Source: Cristatella mucedo (taxonomy: Eukaryota; Bryozoa; Phylactolaemata; Cristatellidae). Taken from it: DNA of 64,000 nucleotides. A program made the translations under genes and the position numbers. The stretch spans positions 2,711,001-2,775,000 of the forward strand of contig WPIO01000015.1 in the NCBI GenBank assembly GCA_009760855.2, read 5' to 3'. Below are positions 21,105 through 30,868 of this stretch, piece by piece (the stretch's first letter is position 1; every line of letters begins with the position of its first letter). Below the pieces are notes generated by a model. It worked only from the letters and a program-made list of their open reading frames with translations. It had not been told where the DNA came from and did not search any database.

Positions 21105-21615
21105 GATCCAGTTAACCACTTTGTCTTTGTGGCATTGTCGAGTCACAGACGGATATACATTGCATTACATGTTCTTCACTCGTGACAGTCGCTGCTCGTC
21201 ACCGTTAGCAGCTCCAGCCATTCTGTCACCAAAGCTTCGTTTTGGTCTCTCTGCACCTTGCAAGTTCCCGCCCACTGAATGTCGTCTCGGCCGTGACGTG
21301 TTGGGAGGTCCAGTCGGTTGGCTAAGCTAAGTAAGCTAAGCACACACAATGCTAGTTCCAACCAGACTCATACCCTCGATCCAACTTTCTTGCTAATTAG
21401 TCCTATTCACAGTAAAGTGCAATTCTCTGCCCAGCAGAACTACTCGAATCAGTCCTCCCTAAAATTTGTCCGGGTGAGGGTCGGGTGCAGCCAATCTCTT
21501 GAAGCATGTAATACGTAGATCTCGTGGCCTAATGCATGCAGTTCATGTGCTTTACTGTACACCCTTACTGGTGTTATGATGTCGCTGGCATCTACTTGTG
21601 AGGTAGCTATCGAGC
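21105..21615. repeat. Low-copy repeat R3, copy 2, with LINE-2 tail
   Basis: Begins with a LINE-2 tail (TTTGTCTTTGTGGCATTGTC ... CAGACGGATATACATTGCAT). The body is collinear with copy 1: CAGCTCCAGCCATTCTGTCA, GTCCAGTCGGTTGGC, ATGCTAGTTCCAACCAGAC, CCTCCCTAAAATTTGTCC and ATGTCGCTGGCATCTACTTG. The - strand frame 21176-21361 ('VTEWLELLTVTSSDC') resembles that of copy 3 ('VTERLEQLTVESSRC'), so the unit may once have coded. Confidence 0.75.
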
Positions 21616-21849
21616 ACTGTGGCTGGTTTAAGGTGCATTGCCGTTTATGCCCTTGCTATTCATGTTGGGGTGAGTTTGTAACCCATCGACCGTTATCACC
21701 GCCTTGATGAGATTGTGGCTACCCGCCTAGGATTTATACTCCCATCATAGCCCCCCATGTGCTAATAGCAATACGGTTTTTAGCCACAGATAGGGTGCAT
21801 TATGTTAACAGTGTTCTGCTGCCCAGGCTTTAATTTTGCTTTAGGAAAC

Positions 21850-22260
21850 TCCCCATCCTAACAACCACCTAATCTTTTATGGCATCGAAGAGTTACAGAC
21901 GGAGATAGGTTACATTACATGGCGGTCAGCTCTTGTGTGTACACATTTAGAGGCAGTAAAATTTACAGCACTACTCGTAGCAGCGACTGCTTATGGTATT
22001 CACCATGAACCATTCGTGGATCTTAGAGTTACAGACGGAGATACATTGCATGCCAGTCAGCTCGGGCTACTAATGTAGAGGATATACAAATGACAGCAAT
22101 GCTTGTTACAGCGGCTGCTCTCCACTGTTAGCTGCTCCAGCCGTTCTGTAACCGAAGTTGTTTTGCTCTGCCTACACCCCACAGTTACCAACCACTGCAG
22201 GACGCCTAGCCGAAATCGTGTGTGGTGGTCCAGTCGACTGGCTTTAAAGTAACAAAATCT
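21850..22260. repeat. Low-copy repeat R3, copy 3, with LINE-2 tail
   Basis: A LINE-2 tail (AACAACCACCTAATC ... GGTTACATTACAT, 21855-21920) precedes a body with TTAGCTGCTCCAGCCGTTCT and GTCCAGTCGACTGGCTTTAA. A second LINE-2 tail scrap, GTTACAGACGGAGATACATT, occurs inside at about 22027-22050, so the 5' part is itself partly duplicated. The copy abuts a poly-C run and then the Gypsy integrase relic, placing it where a 3' LTR would be expected for that - strand element. Confidence 0.7.
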
Positions 22261-22372
22261 CTTCCCCCCCCCCCGAGTTCCCAACCGCCCCACCCACCAG
22301 CCAGCTTCTCCCTCTCCAGTTCTTCCCCATGTTCGGCTCTCCAGCTGCCGCGTCTTCGCGTTGCGAGCTTGG

Positions 22373-22690
22373 CTATCCCACAGTCATAAGGGGTACTTGG
22401 TTGGTGTTTGAAGTAGGTACCGGCGTGTGCTGCTTCTGCACTCTTAGCCAGCTAAGCATGTAGTGCCTGGGTATTGTACACACACAGTTATCGAGGCACT
22501 GTGGGTCGCTGCCAAACACCAGCTCGAAGTGGCTGTAGTCCGAAGCTTGGTGTCGAGCCGTATGGTAAGCGAATAAAAGCAGTGGAAAGCGACTCTCCCA
22601 TTGTCTGGCTAAGTGCAGGCACGATGTTCGCAGCATGGTAAGCAGTGTTTGGTTGGCCGTATGCCGGTTTCAACGACAAGCTCGGTTTGA
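22373..22690 (-). pseudogene. Gypsy/Ty3-type integrase relic
   Basis: The - strand reads 'TANQTLLTMLRTSCLHLA', then 'WESRFPLLLFAYHTARHQAS' and 'YSHFELVFGSDPQCLDN'. This is the C-terminal half of the retroviral-type integrase core as found in Gypsy elements (consensus style 'NRTLL.ML', 'W...LPLLLFAYR...H.ATG.SPFELVFG'). Upstream sequence to about 22811 is frameshifted. The catalytic DDE residues are not identifiable. It lies downstream of an RT end and a gag on the same strand, so all three probably derive from one broken element spanning roughly 22.3-27.3 kb. Confidence 0.8.
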
Positions 22691-22899
22691 AATGGCCTCC
22701 AGTGCATCTACAGCAGCCTTCGAAAACGATTCTCGCTGCTGAATTTCTCTTGAGGTTTCTCACCTCCGCCAGCCAGCCGATCATTGTCGAGACACACTGA
22801 CAGGTCCTCATTTGGCCATGGCGACAGGGCGTCTTCGCAGGTGTTAATTTCTGCTCTCGTGTACGTGATGTCGAACTCGGAACTCTAGCACCGAAGTCG

Positions 22900-23110
22900 G
22901 CGCTGGCCAGCCTGATTTTGCATACCGTCTCCGCGTCACGGCCTGTGCCTTTCCTATAAAAAACATGCCCCAGGTATTTTACCTCAGCTTGCGAATGATA
23001 GCACTAACAACCAGAAAGCATCAACCCGGCCGTCTGCAGCCGAGAAAACACCCACGTTTCTTTCGGCCTTCAAAGTCTCGGAGGTACTCGCCACGGCCTC
23101 CTCAAAATCT
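22900..23110 (-). pseudogene. Gypsy-type reverse transcriptase end
   Basis: The - strand of about 22920-22990 reads 'KYLGHVFYRKGTGRDAETVC', the block following the RT palm in Gypsy elements (style 'YLGHVIS..G...D..K'). About 23050-23110 encodes a helix-like stretch upstream. The order RT then integrase on the - strand is correct for Ty3/Gypsy. The catalytic YxDD is not seen, probably lost by deletion or microsatellite expansion at 23271-23393. Confidence 0.6.
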
Positions 23111-23268
23111 TCATTGATGTCTTTTGCTGTTTGCTTTCCAGCTCAAGCCATACGAGTGGCTCGCCCTATAGGAACGTTTGTACGTTGCTGTGCAAGAATC
23201 CCAGCCATTCGCCAAAACACAGGCATCGAAGCATTTAAGTCCAGAGGTCGAGCGGCGATCGGCCATTT

Positions 23269-23270
<2 letters not shown>

Positions 23271-23308
<38 letters not shown>

Positions 23309-23394
23309 CATACATACATACATACATACATACATACATACATACATACATACATACACACACACACATACATACATACATACATACACACACC
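23271..23394. repeat. (TA)n plus (CATA)n microsatellite
   Basis: A TATATA run to about 23308 is followed by a long CATA tetranucleotide array with a short CACACACACA interruption at about 23356-23368. Open frames on both strands here are purely periodic artefacts. Confidence 0.95.
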
Positions 23395-24580
23395 TTACAT
23401 CATTTGGCGACATTCGCATGTGTCTTAGGCAGTGGCAGTTCTAATGGAGGCTACGGAGGCACGATGTGAGCTGTGTAAAGAGATGCCGTCTTCATACCTC
23501 TCAAAGCGTACATGTATGAGAGCTCGATTAATCGCAGCAGCTGCGAAGGGGTATATACTATACATTACTGGCCTGCTGTTGGGCTGTGTCAATTGCTTAA
23601 CCATCGGCCGAAGGTGAGGCGTTCGCGATAATTACAACAGCAGCAGGCATTGCGAATAACAAGAAGGTTGCTAAATGGTTCGACACGTCAGCTATTCAAC
23701 AAATTTCAACCGAGACTTGAGGGTAGCTGACTTCCGCTCGACCGCCTTTACTCAGTTATGCCGGTCCTTAGCGTCGAGGAGCTTCAGCCGCTGACGTCCA
23801 AGTCAGAGATCGGCTGTACAACTTTATAATGCAAACGCGAGGGCTATACACAGTGGGCAAAGTAGACGATACTACAAAGAGAATCATAGACACAGCAAAG
23901 CTTCAGGGGCACTGGATGACGACGTAAACATGCGAAAATGCATTTGTTTGCCAATTGGCCAGTCCGACCACTGTTCCCATGCCCCTTCTACCAAGCCCGT
24001 CGTGGTCTTTTGGGTGTCTACCGACAGTCCGACCAAGTATAGTGCATCTTTTTATTGTGAGGCTGAAGGGTCATCGCAGCCAGCACAAGTCTCCTGCCTA
24101 CTGCAAGCTCGGCGCTAAAAAAAAATTAAAACTAAAGGGAGCAGCAGTTTGAACGTTGGCTGTAGCTACTGGAGATTTCTCTTGATTAAATGTCACAACT
24201 TTGGACAGCGTTTATTTAGTTCGAGTAGGCGATTGCCGATTTTTTCCATCTGCATCTTATCATTCCGACTAGGAACTCCGACAGAATCCGCCTATTTCAG
24301 GAAAGCGAACACCGTCTGGGTTTCTTTTAAGTAACCCATGTCGTCGCTTAGGTTGTGATCTAGACAGGCCATTGGTATTTTGCATTTGTCTAAGGCCATT
24401 CAGCTCGATACCCTGCATGGCCCAGTGGCTTTATTGTTACTCCATAAGCCGTCTTCTACTCTCCAGTTAGCCGGTTGTCGACCTGCTTGAACACCATTCA
24501 TTGTCTAGATTTTTTGGTTCTAATTTTTGGTTCGCCACTGTGGCCAGTTCGAAGTTGATTCGTTGGTAATCCACATTTGC
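23395..24580. other. No recognised gene
   Basis: It lies within the presumed broken Gypsy element, between gag and RT on the - strand. I could not identify protease or RT fingers here. Short open frames only. Confidence 0.45.
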
Positions 24581-24582
24581 AA

Positions 24583-24625
24583 CTAATAATATTGCACTTG
24601 ATATTGCACTTGATAAAACTTGAGT
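24583..24625 (-). mobile_element. LINE-1 tail scrap
   Basis: TAATAATATTGCACTTGATA followed by TTGCACTTGATAAAA duplicates the first bases of the LINE-1 3' end on the - strand (compare TAATATTGCACTTGATAAAG at 58888). Only the terminus is present. Confidence 0.6.
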
Positions 24626-24629
24626 TCGT

Positions 24630-25610
24630 TCGATTTGCAGCACTGGATCGTTCTAAGGAATTTGGGTAGTTAAGGCTAAGGATCTAGAGAGAGGAACTGT
24701 TTGCAGCAGTTAGGTAGACGGCTTGTTACACGGGCTCGTTCGTATGTCACTGCTCAGAATCGAAGGATGTTACTCGGTTCTTTGGATTTGAGTTTAGCCG
24801 GGAGTTTCGAAGTCGGATGAGCTGAAGTGTTTTCCTGCTTACGGCTCCCTCAATCCGATCTCGTGAACGGAAATGGGAAGACACTGTCTCCCATTGATTC
24901 AATGACAATTGACTACTTTCCCGAAGCCGGTCTAGGGCCAACGTTGACAAAGCTCAGGGACGGTCATACACGTCTTGCCAGTATGTTCACCCCACCCAGT
25001 AAGTAACAATGTTGTCGTCTGGTAATTGGTTGGCACTTTTCGGTGATTGATTAGTGCAACTGGCTCTCGGTACGTTCAAGCCAGAAATCAGTTTGGGAGC
25101 TGACACCCATCTCGTTGTGGAAGCTGACCCGTACGGCTACGTCTTCCGTGACGGAATGGCGCTTTGTCATGCAAGCCCGCTTTTCGTTTTGCCTATTTCT
25201 GACCAAAGCAAATGATCAATCTTCGGCCGCAGACCACTTATGCACTTCGACAAGAGCGTGCAGCTGTCGGTAGTGGCGTGTCTTCCATTGGCAATTCGTA
25301 GTTCATCGTACTGATCCCGATAAAATGGGAGGACGGTTTCGTGGTGTCTTCATATGGGTCTCCAGATCTGAACTCAGCATCCTGTCAAAAGCCCTTGACA
25401 AAAGTAACTATGGAAAACCGGTGTCACCAGCTTTTTTCGCCACTGGAGAAATATCTCTCCCTTTCTTCTTGGTGCCCCCTGAGGGTCGAAGTTATCTGTG
25501 TTGTCACATCCTGTGTTGGCTCCTACCCACGGTTTAAATATAATCTTCCAGCGTAGTAGCTAATATAATTTTTATCTCAGAACTATAAGGCTGTTATCTG
25601 TATTCCTGTT
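24630..25610. other. No recognised gene
   Basis: Unassigned sequence between LINE scraps. It is probably internal to the Gypsy relic, but no motif supports a specific domain. Confidence 0.45.
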
Positions 25611-25614
25611 GGCT

Positions 25615-25737
25615 ACTGAATGCTTACCGAAAGCCGCTTAAGCTGTGAGCGCTCGACACCAAACTCACCTGCGTAACACCCACATAGTCTTTATGGCTTT
25701 GTGGAGTTACAGACGGAGATACATTACATTACATCCG
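25615..25737 (+). mobile_element. LINE-2 3' end fragment
   Basis: TGCTTACCGAAAGCCGCTTA, GCTGTGAGCGCTCGACACC, GCGTAACACCCACATAGTCT, GTGGAGTTACAGACGGAGAT and the ACATTACATTACAT tail give a good example of the LINE-2 3' end. It is inserted near the C-terminal side of the - strand gag relic. Confidence 0.85.
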
Positions 25738-25794
25738 TAGTAACAGGCAGGCTCTGACAAAATTAAGTTGAGTATAATTTGCAGCCACCAAAAT

Positions 25795-26480
25795 AGCAGT
25801 CGCTTTGCCGCCACCAAAGTTATAGCAAAAGGAGCTTGTAGCAGGCTGGCACTCACCCTCAGACGTTTCAGCATTGTTGATGTCATCTGTAAAGCGCTCG
25901 ACATCTTTGCACACCAATCGGTCACAGTTCTTCTTTCCACAGCGAGAACACGTTTTGCCGGGCGCTTTCTGGATGGATGTTTGGTACCACAGTAGCTGCC
26001 CTGTTTTATTGTGGCCCAAGTGCCTGCACGGTGCAGTCCTGAGACGACGTGTCAAATCACTCTCTAGAGTGGCGGCAGAAGTAGCATGCTGAGATGCACT
26101 CACGCGGCTTAAGTACTGTGCTGTAGCACCTAGAGATCGGCATATGTCAGCCACCTTCTCAGGGGTCAGCTTGGACTCCGACAGGAGCTTTTCACATACA
26201 GCAAAACGATTTGGTCTCGTATTATCTTGGGCTTTTCCTCCCCATCTTAGCCGAAAGACTTAGCAAGTTGAAGCAAACCGTATAAAATGCATCAAAAGAC
26301 TCGATATCTTTTGACAAAGGAATGCAAAGCGCTCGTACGTCTTTTGTTTCTTTTGCCACGATGTGGGCATTTAACTTCTCCAGGACTTTATCCAGGTCAT
26401 CCTTGTCTTCAGCATTGTACCCCACGAACGTTTTATATACGTCTGTCGAATCACGACCCAATGTGGTCGACAAAAAATTG
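25795..26480 (-). pseudogene. Gypsy-type gag relic with zinc knuckle
   Basis: On the - strand, a capsid-like part (26473-26225) reads 'DVYKTFVGYNAEDKDDLDKV' and 'LEKLNAHIVAKETKDVRAL'. It is followed, after a frame change, by 'LTPEKVADICRSLGATAQYL' (about 26170-26100), the helical end of Gypsy capsids. Then comes a nucleocapsid zinc knuckle, CSRCGKKNCDRLVC (about 25955-25910). The spacing fits C-x2-C-x4-[H]-x4-C, but the usual histidine is a cysteine here. A preceding 'W.QTSIQKAPGKT' resembles the second, degenerate finger of related elements. Frames are broken, so the gene is dead. Confidence 0.8.
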
Positions 26481-27180
26481 CTACCTTCATCTGACCTTGT
26501 TTCCCCCCTTTTAGTTGCCCGAATTCGTTCGAAAAAGTTGGAATTCGGAGCGCTCCCTCCATTTGGGCCACTGTGCCGCTAAGCTACTTCTGAGCGTACT
26601 GAAAAGGCACGAGGTGTTTGCAACCAGTCTGCCATAAGTCCTCCCATCTTTTCAAGGGCTATGAACCCAGTTAGCTTCTCTCACGCATTGATGACGTGTA
26701 GACAAGCACGCATAAGTTGCTTTATTGCTACTGATCGGCACTTTCGCGGCCCGACTGGGTTATCCCGGTACTAAGGAGCACAACTGCACCCATGTTAGTG
26801 CAAAACTCGGCGAGACCGTCCACACCACGACTTAGCTGGCCAACATCAGGTCACCAAGAAGGTTGCTACCTCGCGTCATGGCCTATCCGGCTACCCTATT
26901 GGTCACGTCCCGGCCTAGGTGATGACTCTTATCACATCACATTACAACCGTCCCAGCCAACCGTACTCAGCCTGGGTACACTTGTTATTCTACACTAAAA
27001 GCAAACAGCAAGCTCTACGAAGGATGGTCGAAAGGTGGCGGATCAGCAGCCGGTAAAAAACAAAAAGAATCTGCCATGCCTGTTGCTACGCACAGCTCGC
27101 GGCTGTCTCAGCACCTTCTGCTAAGTCGGTTTTCCATCGCTTATCCAATGTTATGTGATTTGTGTCTCCGGTGGCGGCTG
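26480..27180. other. Probable 5' leader of the Gypsy relic
   Basis: No coding sequence recognised. By position, upstream of gag on the - strand, it may be leader or gag N-terminus. That assignment is inference only. Confidence 0.4.
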
Positions 27181-27330
27181 TTCTTGTGGAGTCTCACGGA
27201 GGCACGAGGGGGCGAACGCGAGCGGTTAACGAGATTAACGTCACAATTGCCGTGCCAAGGTCATGCTGCTGATGGCACTTAGCACTCGCTCCACCTCCTC
27301 TGTGGCACACCCAGCCTGTAAAATACAGAG
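27180..27330 (-). repeat. LTR-like segment
   Basis: GTGGAGTCTCACGGAGGCAC, then GAACGCGAGCGGTTAACGAGA, corresponds to GTGAAGTCTCACAGAGACAC ... GAGCGGTGAACGAGA at 29843-29893. 27290-27330 (CTCTGTGGCACACCCAGCCT, AGAGGTGAGCCG) resembles CTCTTTGGCACACCCAATTG in block A of the 701-bp unit. This makes it a candidate 5' LTR for the gag/RT/integrase relic. LTR ends could not be defined. Confidence 0.5.
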
Positions 27331-27919
27331 GTGAGCCGCCCCAACCCCCCCCCCCCGATCAAAACACCCATCCGGCAGCAGCCCAAGCAGACGAAAATCA
27401 CTACCGTAGTTATCCAACTACATGGCTAAGGTGGAATTTCTTATCTGCAGCGAAATGAAGCATGTTGATATATTATTAAGAAAATCTTTAGTTTCATGAC
27501 TTGATTTATTCCGTGTTTCTGTAAAATTAGTCTGTCCATCCGAAAAGCCAGGAAAAATGCGTCGGTGTTGGTAAGCTCTTGGTCCACAGTTTCTCGGTAA
27601 CTGCAGCCTGAAACTTGGGCTGGTGCTGACTCACTAACCCAATCTGCTTTACCATGTTGATTGTCTCGAGGTTGTTGTGCTAGATTTAACTACTACTGTG
27701 CCCTACGTAAAAACCAGGTTGAAACTTAGCTGAGCTGCAAAGTGACGGTCGAAGGTCAACGTTGCTTGAGCAGCCACCGCAGGTTTAGCCATTTGCAGCA
27801 TCAGTTGCACCGAAGCCTTCCTAGTTGGTAGTAGAACCAATCCAACTGTAATTCAGCTGCCATTTTGCTGAGATGTGTGTGGCGTGTTGAGCTGATGTTG
27901 TTGTATACCTACTTTCTTT

Positions 27920-28145
27920 AACAGTGCCTAAGCAGTTGTCGTCGCTCAAGAATCGTGGAAGTGAGTTCCACAGTCTCGGACCTGCAGAGCCAAAGCTTCT
28001 ATCACCAATGGTCTTAAAGTGGAGGAATGTGTTTCAAGTGTATTATTATTATGTTACAATAACACATAACGAGGAAAGATCGATTTCTGCTTGTACAGTC
28101 TAATTAATAATAATGCACTTGATAATAAATTGATAAGAGAAATCA
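27920..28145 (-). mobile_element. Mixed LINE-2 / LINE-1 tail scraps
   Basis: 27945-28030 (AAGAATCGTGGAAGTGAGTT, CCACAGTCTCGGACCTGCAG, AGCCAAAGCTTCTATCACCA) matches the LINE-2 coding end at 48200-48270. 28035-28060 and 28105-28125 (TATTATTATT; TAATAATAATGCACTTGATA) are LINE-1 tail termini in both orientations. Confidence 0.65.
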
Positions 28146-28149
28146 AGAG

Positions 28150-28985
28150 ATCAAGGATGAATTGGGACCTGCCGGGGGGGGGGGGCGACGGGGTAGACAA
28201 GAGTTTGAAATTGAGGGAGAAATGTACGACGCTGGCGACTCAACCACCAGTTTAGATTGATATAAGGGGTATGAAAGAAAAAGGGGTTCCGTCGGATATG
28301 GCCGTAACGTTAATCGATTTAAGCCAGGTCTTAGTCAAGGCGAACGGGTCAAAACCGCAAGTTGTAAGTAATTATGTCATTCGCTATATTGCTCATTGGG
28401 CGAGAATTCCAAAGACAGGCGTTGTGATGGGCCGCCGGGGTCATAGCACCCTCGATCGCTAAGCTAGAGTGGCCGATTAACCTCGGCGCTATGGGACATC
28501 GTGAAGGGAGAATGCTGAGAATTTCAAACTGGGAGGGAGGAGGGCTTCCGGCCCAGCGATTTTCGCCTGCCCCGGCGGCACCACCGGGCGGGCCAACTTT
28601 TGTTAATCGCCAATTCATAAACCCTTGAAATAACTACTGCTTCTAGGAATGCATGGGAACGATGATATTGCAACAATTTTAGGATACGTGATCATACCTA
28701 ACAGGCAGATTACAAATAGTCAGCGAAACTAAAGCTGGGGGAGCTTGGTTTGGTAGGTCATGCTTCTTTTTTAGACTTAGCGTTGAGCAGTAAATGTTAA
28801 GATGAGTAAAGTCGTACGCGCTGTGGTCAAACAATAAACATGTTTAAAACGGGTCTGAGATTTATCGATTTCCGCTTAAGATGTTCGAAAGAGCTTCGAT
28901 TTTAGGAATATAATTCTGCAAACGACAAGAAACGCGTACTATTAGCGCTCAGTGTCGGTAGGCGAGAACAGTCTGAAAGTTTTTA
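28150..28985. other. No recognised gene; poly-G run
   Basis: Contains a 12-base G run at 28174-28185. Open frames of 63 and 89 codons (28271-28462 +, 28349-28618 -) show no recognised domain. Confidence 0.5.
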
Positions 28986-28994
28986 ATATTGACA

Positions 28995-29290
28995 TTTTAA
29001 AGATACGGTAAATGATCTAGCCGTTTTCTTAATGTTCCTATTCACCCTGAAGCACCGTTCTGTAAAGATGTGTAAGATGCTGTCAGGATGCTTGATCCCT
29101 GCACCTTTCAGGATATCTGCCTATTTTCCCAAAATATACTCACCGCCACTGTCGGAGTGAAGCTTTTTAATTTCATACCGGATAGGTTTTTAGTGGGTTC
29201 TCGGTAATCCTTAAAGAGGTCTCAAGGTCTGCACGCTCTTGTACTGACTTATTTTTTGCTTTCACCACACAGTAAATGTTCCGAGCAGTC
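28995..29290 (-). pseudogene. Copia/Ty1-type integrase relic
   Basis: The - strand reads 'YCVVKAKNKSVQERADLETS', then, after a frame change, 'KKLHSDSGGEYI' (about 29165-29125) and 'ILKGAGIKHP' (about 29110-29080). The block 'LRSDNGGEY' with a following 'GI.H' is the hallmark of Copia integrase cores. Stops and frame shifts are present, so this is a fragment. It is distinct from the Gypsy integrase at 22.4-22.7 kb. Confidence 0.65.
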
Positions 29291-29584
29291 AGTTAGTTGA
29301 GACAGACCGCAGCAAGAAGCATTAAACTTTTTTTTAACGCTGCAGGGCCCAGACTGGAATTCGCTCCCACAATTCTTACGCAACGACAACTCCTCTCCTG
29401 CTGCCGACTATGGCTCATCCTTTTCAGCGGTTCTGAGCATCTACTTCTATGCTACTCACTACCTCAACTGATCTCCTGACTCTGCTATGCTTCCCACTTT
29501 CTCTTTGTTGCTTTCTCTGATGCGTTTCTCTTGGATTAATTCGTTTTGCAGCTTGTGTTAATCTTGCTTTACGTCGACCGGCTA

Positions 29585-29765
29585 ATCAGCCCAACCGTGT
29601 ATCGCATTATCGCCCAGACACTGGCACAGCATGTTTAGCAGCATCGAAATCTTTAGCTTTGCTACGGCCTTCTCAAGCGTTAGAAGCCAAGGCGTTAAGT
29701 CCGGTTCGCCGTTGAACATTTTGTACCGCAGTATAGGCATCCCATCTACACCGTAGAAGGTCTGG
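29585..29765 (-). pseudogene. Probable gag N-terminal fragment
   Basis: The - strand frame runs about 55 codons: 'MPILRYKMFNGEPDLTPWLL', then 'TLEKAVAKLKISMLLNMLCQ'. It resembles the capsid entry of LTR-retrotransposon gags ('F.GE.D...WL...E.A'). A stop follows 'GDNAIHGWAD'. An LTR-like segment lies just upstream on the - strand. Family membership is an inference from this short resemblance. Confidence 0.45.
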
Positions 29766-29834
29766 TACTCGTTTTGGCTTGAGTAAACGGTTCTCTGCTA
29801 CCAACGGTTACGTTACAGTCTCCGGCTGCAGCAG

Positions 29835-30000
29835 TGCTAGTGAAGTCTCACAGAGACACGAAGACACGAGCGAGCTAACGAGAGCGGTGAACGAGACTCA
29901 AATCTTTATTCCCCAGCGGGTACATATACGATCTAGGGGCTGACTCACCACAGATAAGGGAGTGCATCTGTGGCCAGCCACAATTAGGTGGGCCACATGC
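29835..30000 (-). repeat. LTR-like segment with polyadenylation signal
   Basis: Shares GTCTCACAGAGACACGAAGA...ACGAGAGCGGTGAACGAGAC with 27180-27240. The complement of TCTTTATTCC (29900-29909) gives GGAATAAAGA, an AATAAA signal, as in the R region of an LTR read on the - strand. Boundaries undefined. Confidence 0.5.
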
Positions 30001-30690
30001 TTACATCAAAGGCTGCACTGAGTCAATTGCTCAACCGCCTGCTGCAGGTGGGGCATACATTAGTGGCCGAGAAGCAACAGGCGCACCCAACAATGGCATC
30101 ACTAGTTCTTCTCGGTGAGCCTCGGCAAGTAGTGAAACAAAAAGCGAAATTCGTGCTTATTTGTCTGCTCATAAGCTTTTTTTCCTCTAGTGGGTATTGA
30201 GCCCGTAAGTTACCAGGTAAGTAAAATACACAGCCTTTTATTGGATGTGCTCTAGTTTTTGATGGTGCATAATCGATCGTATTATTATTTGTGCAGTTGC
30301 AGGGATATGCTAAGAGCCTTTCATCGAATCCGGCTTTATTCGCTGCAGGTTTTGAGTACGGCTGATATGCGAATTGACATGCCTCATTATTTCTTTGCAT
30401 TTGTTAGTAGGTCTACTGCCAATTGTCTACTTCTGTGTCGTCCTGCTACTGAGATGGCTATAGAAATCTCGAAGCACCACTTCCTGAAGAACAGCCTAGA
30501 GCCGAAGAAACGCCTTGACTAGTCAGTATGGCAAAATGCTGTATGGCTTCGGCGATTTGCAATAAACAGCATTATTATAGTGTCTTGTGGTCTTCTGGTG
30601 TATGCGACTGGTGCAAATTCATGAAACGTCACACCTGGATAGTCGTAACCAAGGTCTTGTAGTACGGCTAGTTACTTTTAGGCGCTGTAC
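30000..30690. other. No recognised gene
   Basis: A 125-codon open frame on the - strand (30023-30400) has no domain I recognise. The rest is unassigned. Confidence 0.5.
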
Positions 30691-30696
30691 CAATGC

Positions 30697-30868
30697 ACCG
30701 CTGTACCAATCACCCCTAACCATGTTATTCATTTTGTTTGTTTATCAAGCATGATTTTACTCACCATTCAATTGCATTTCCCTTTGCAGCAAATGTAAAG
30801 CGCCTAGAGAGAGATTGAGTTCTCCGAGGGCGCTTTATCAAGTGCATTATTATTATTATTATTATTAC
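30697..30868 (+). mobile_element. LINE-1 3' UTR and tail, + strand
   Basis: From ATCACCCCTAACCATGTTAT through TTTGCAGCAAATGTAAAGCG, CCTAGAGAGAGATTGAGTTC and CTTTATCAAGTGC to an (ATT)7 tail at 30846-30867. It is followed without a gap by the same UTR in reverse orientation, so the two LINE-1 3' ends meet tail to tail. Confidence 0.85.

Noticed and set aside
23308-23394. CATA array considered as a CRISPR-like repeat array
   Set aside because: It is a continuous simple repeat without unique spacers, in an animal genome.
23111-23444. Cys/Val/Tyr- or His/Thr/Ile-repeat open frames
   Set aside because: Purely microsatellite-encoded ((TA)n and (CATA)n).
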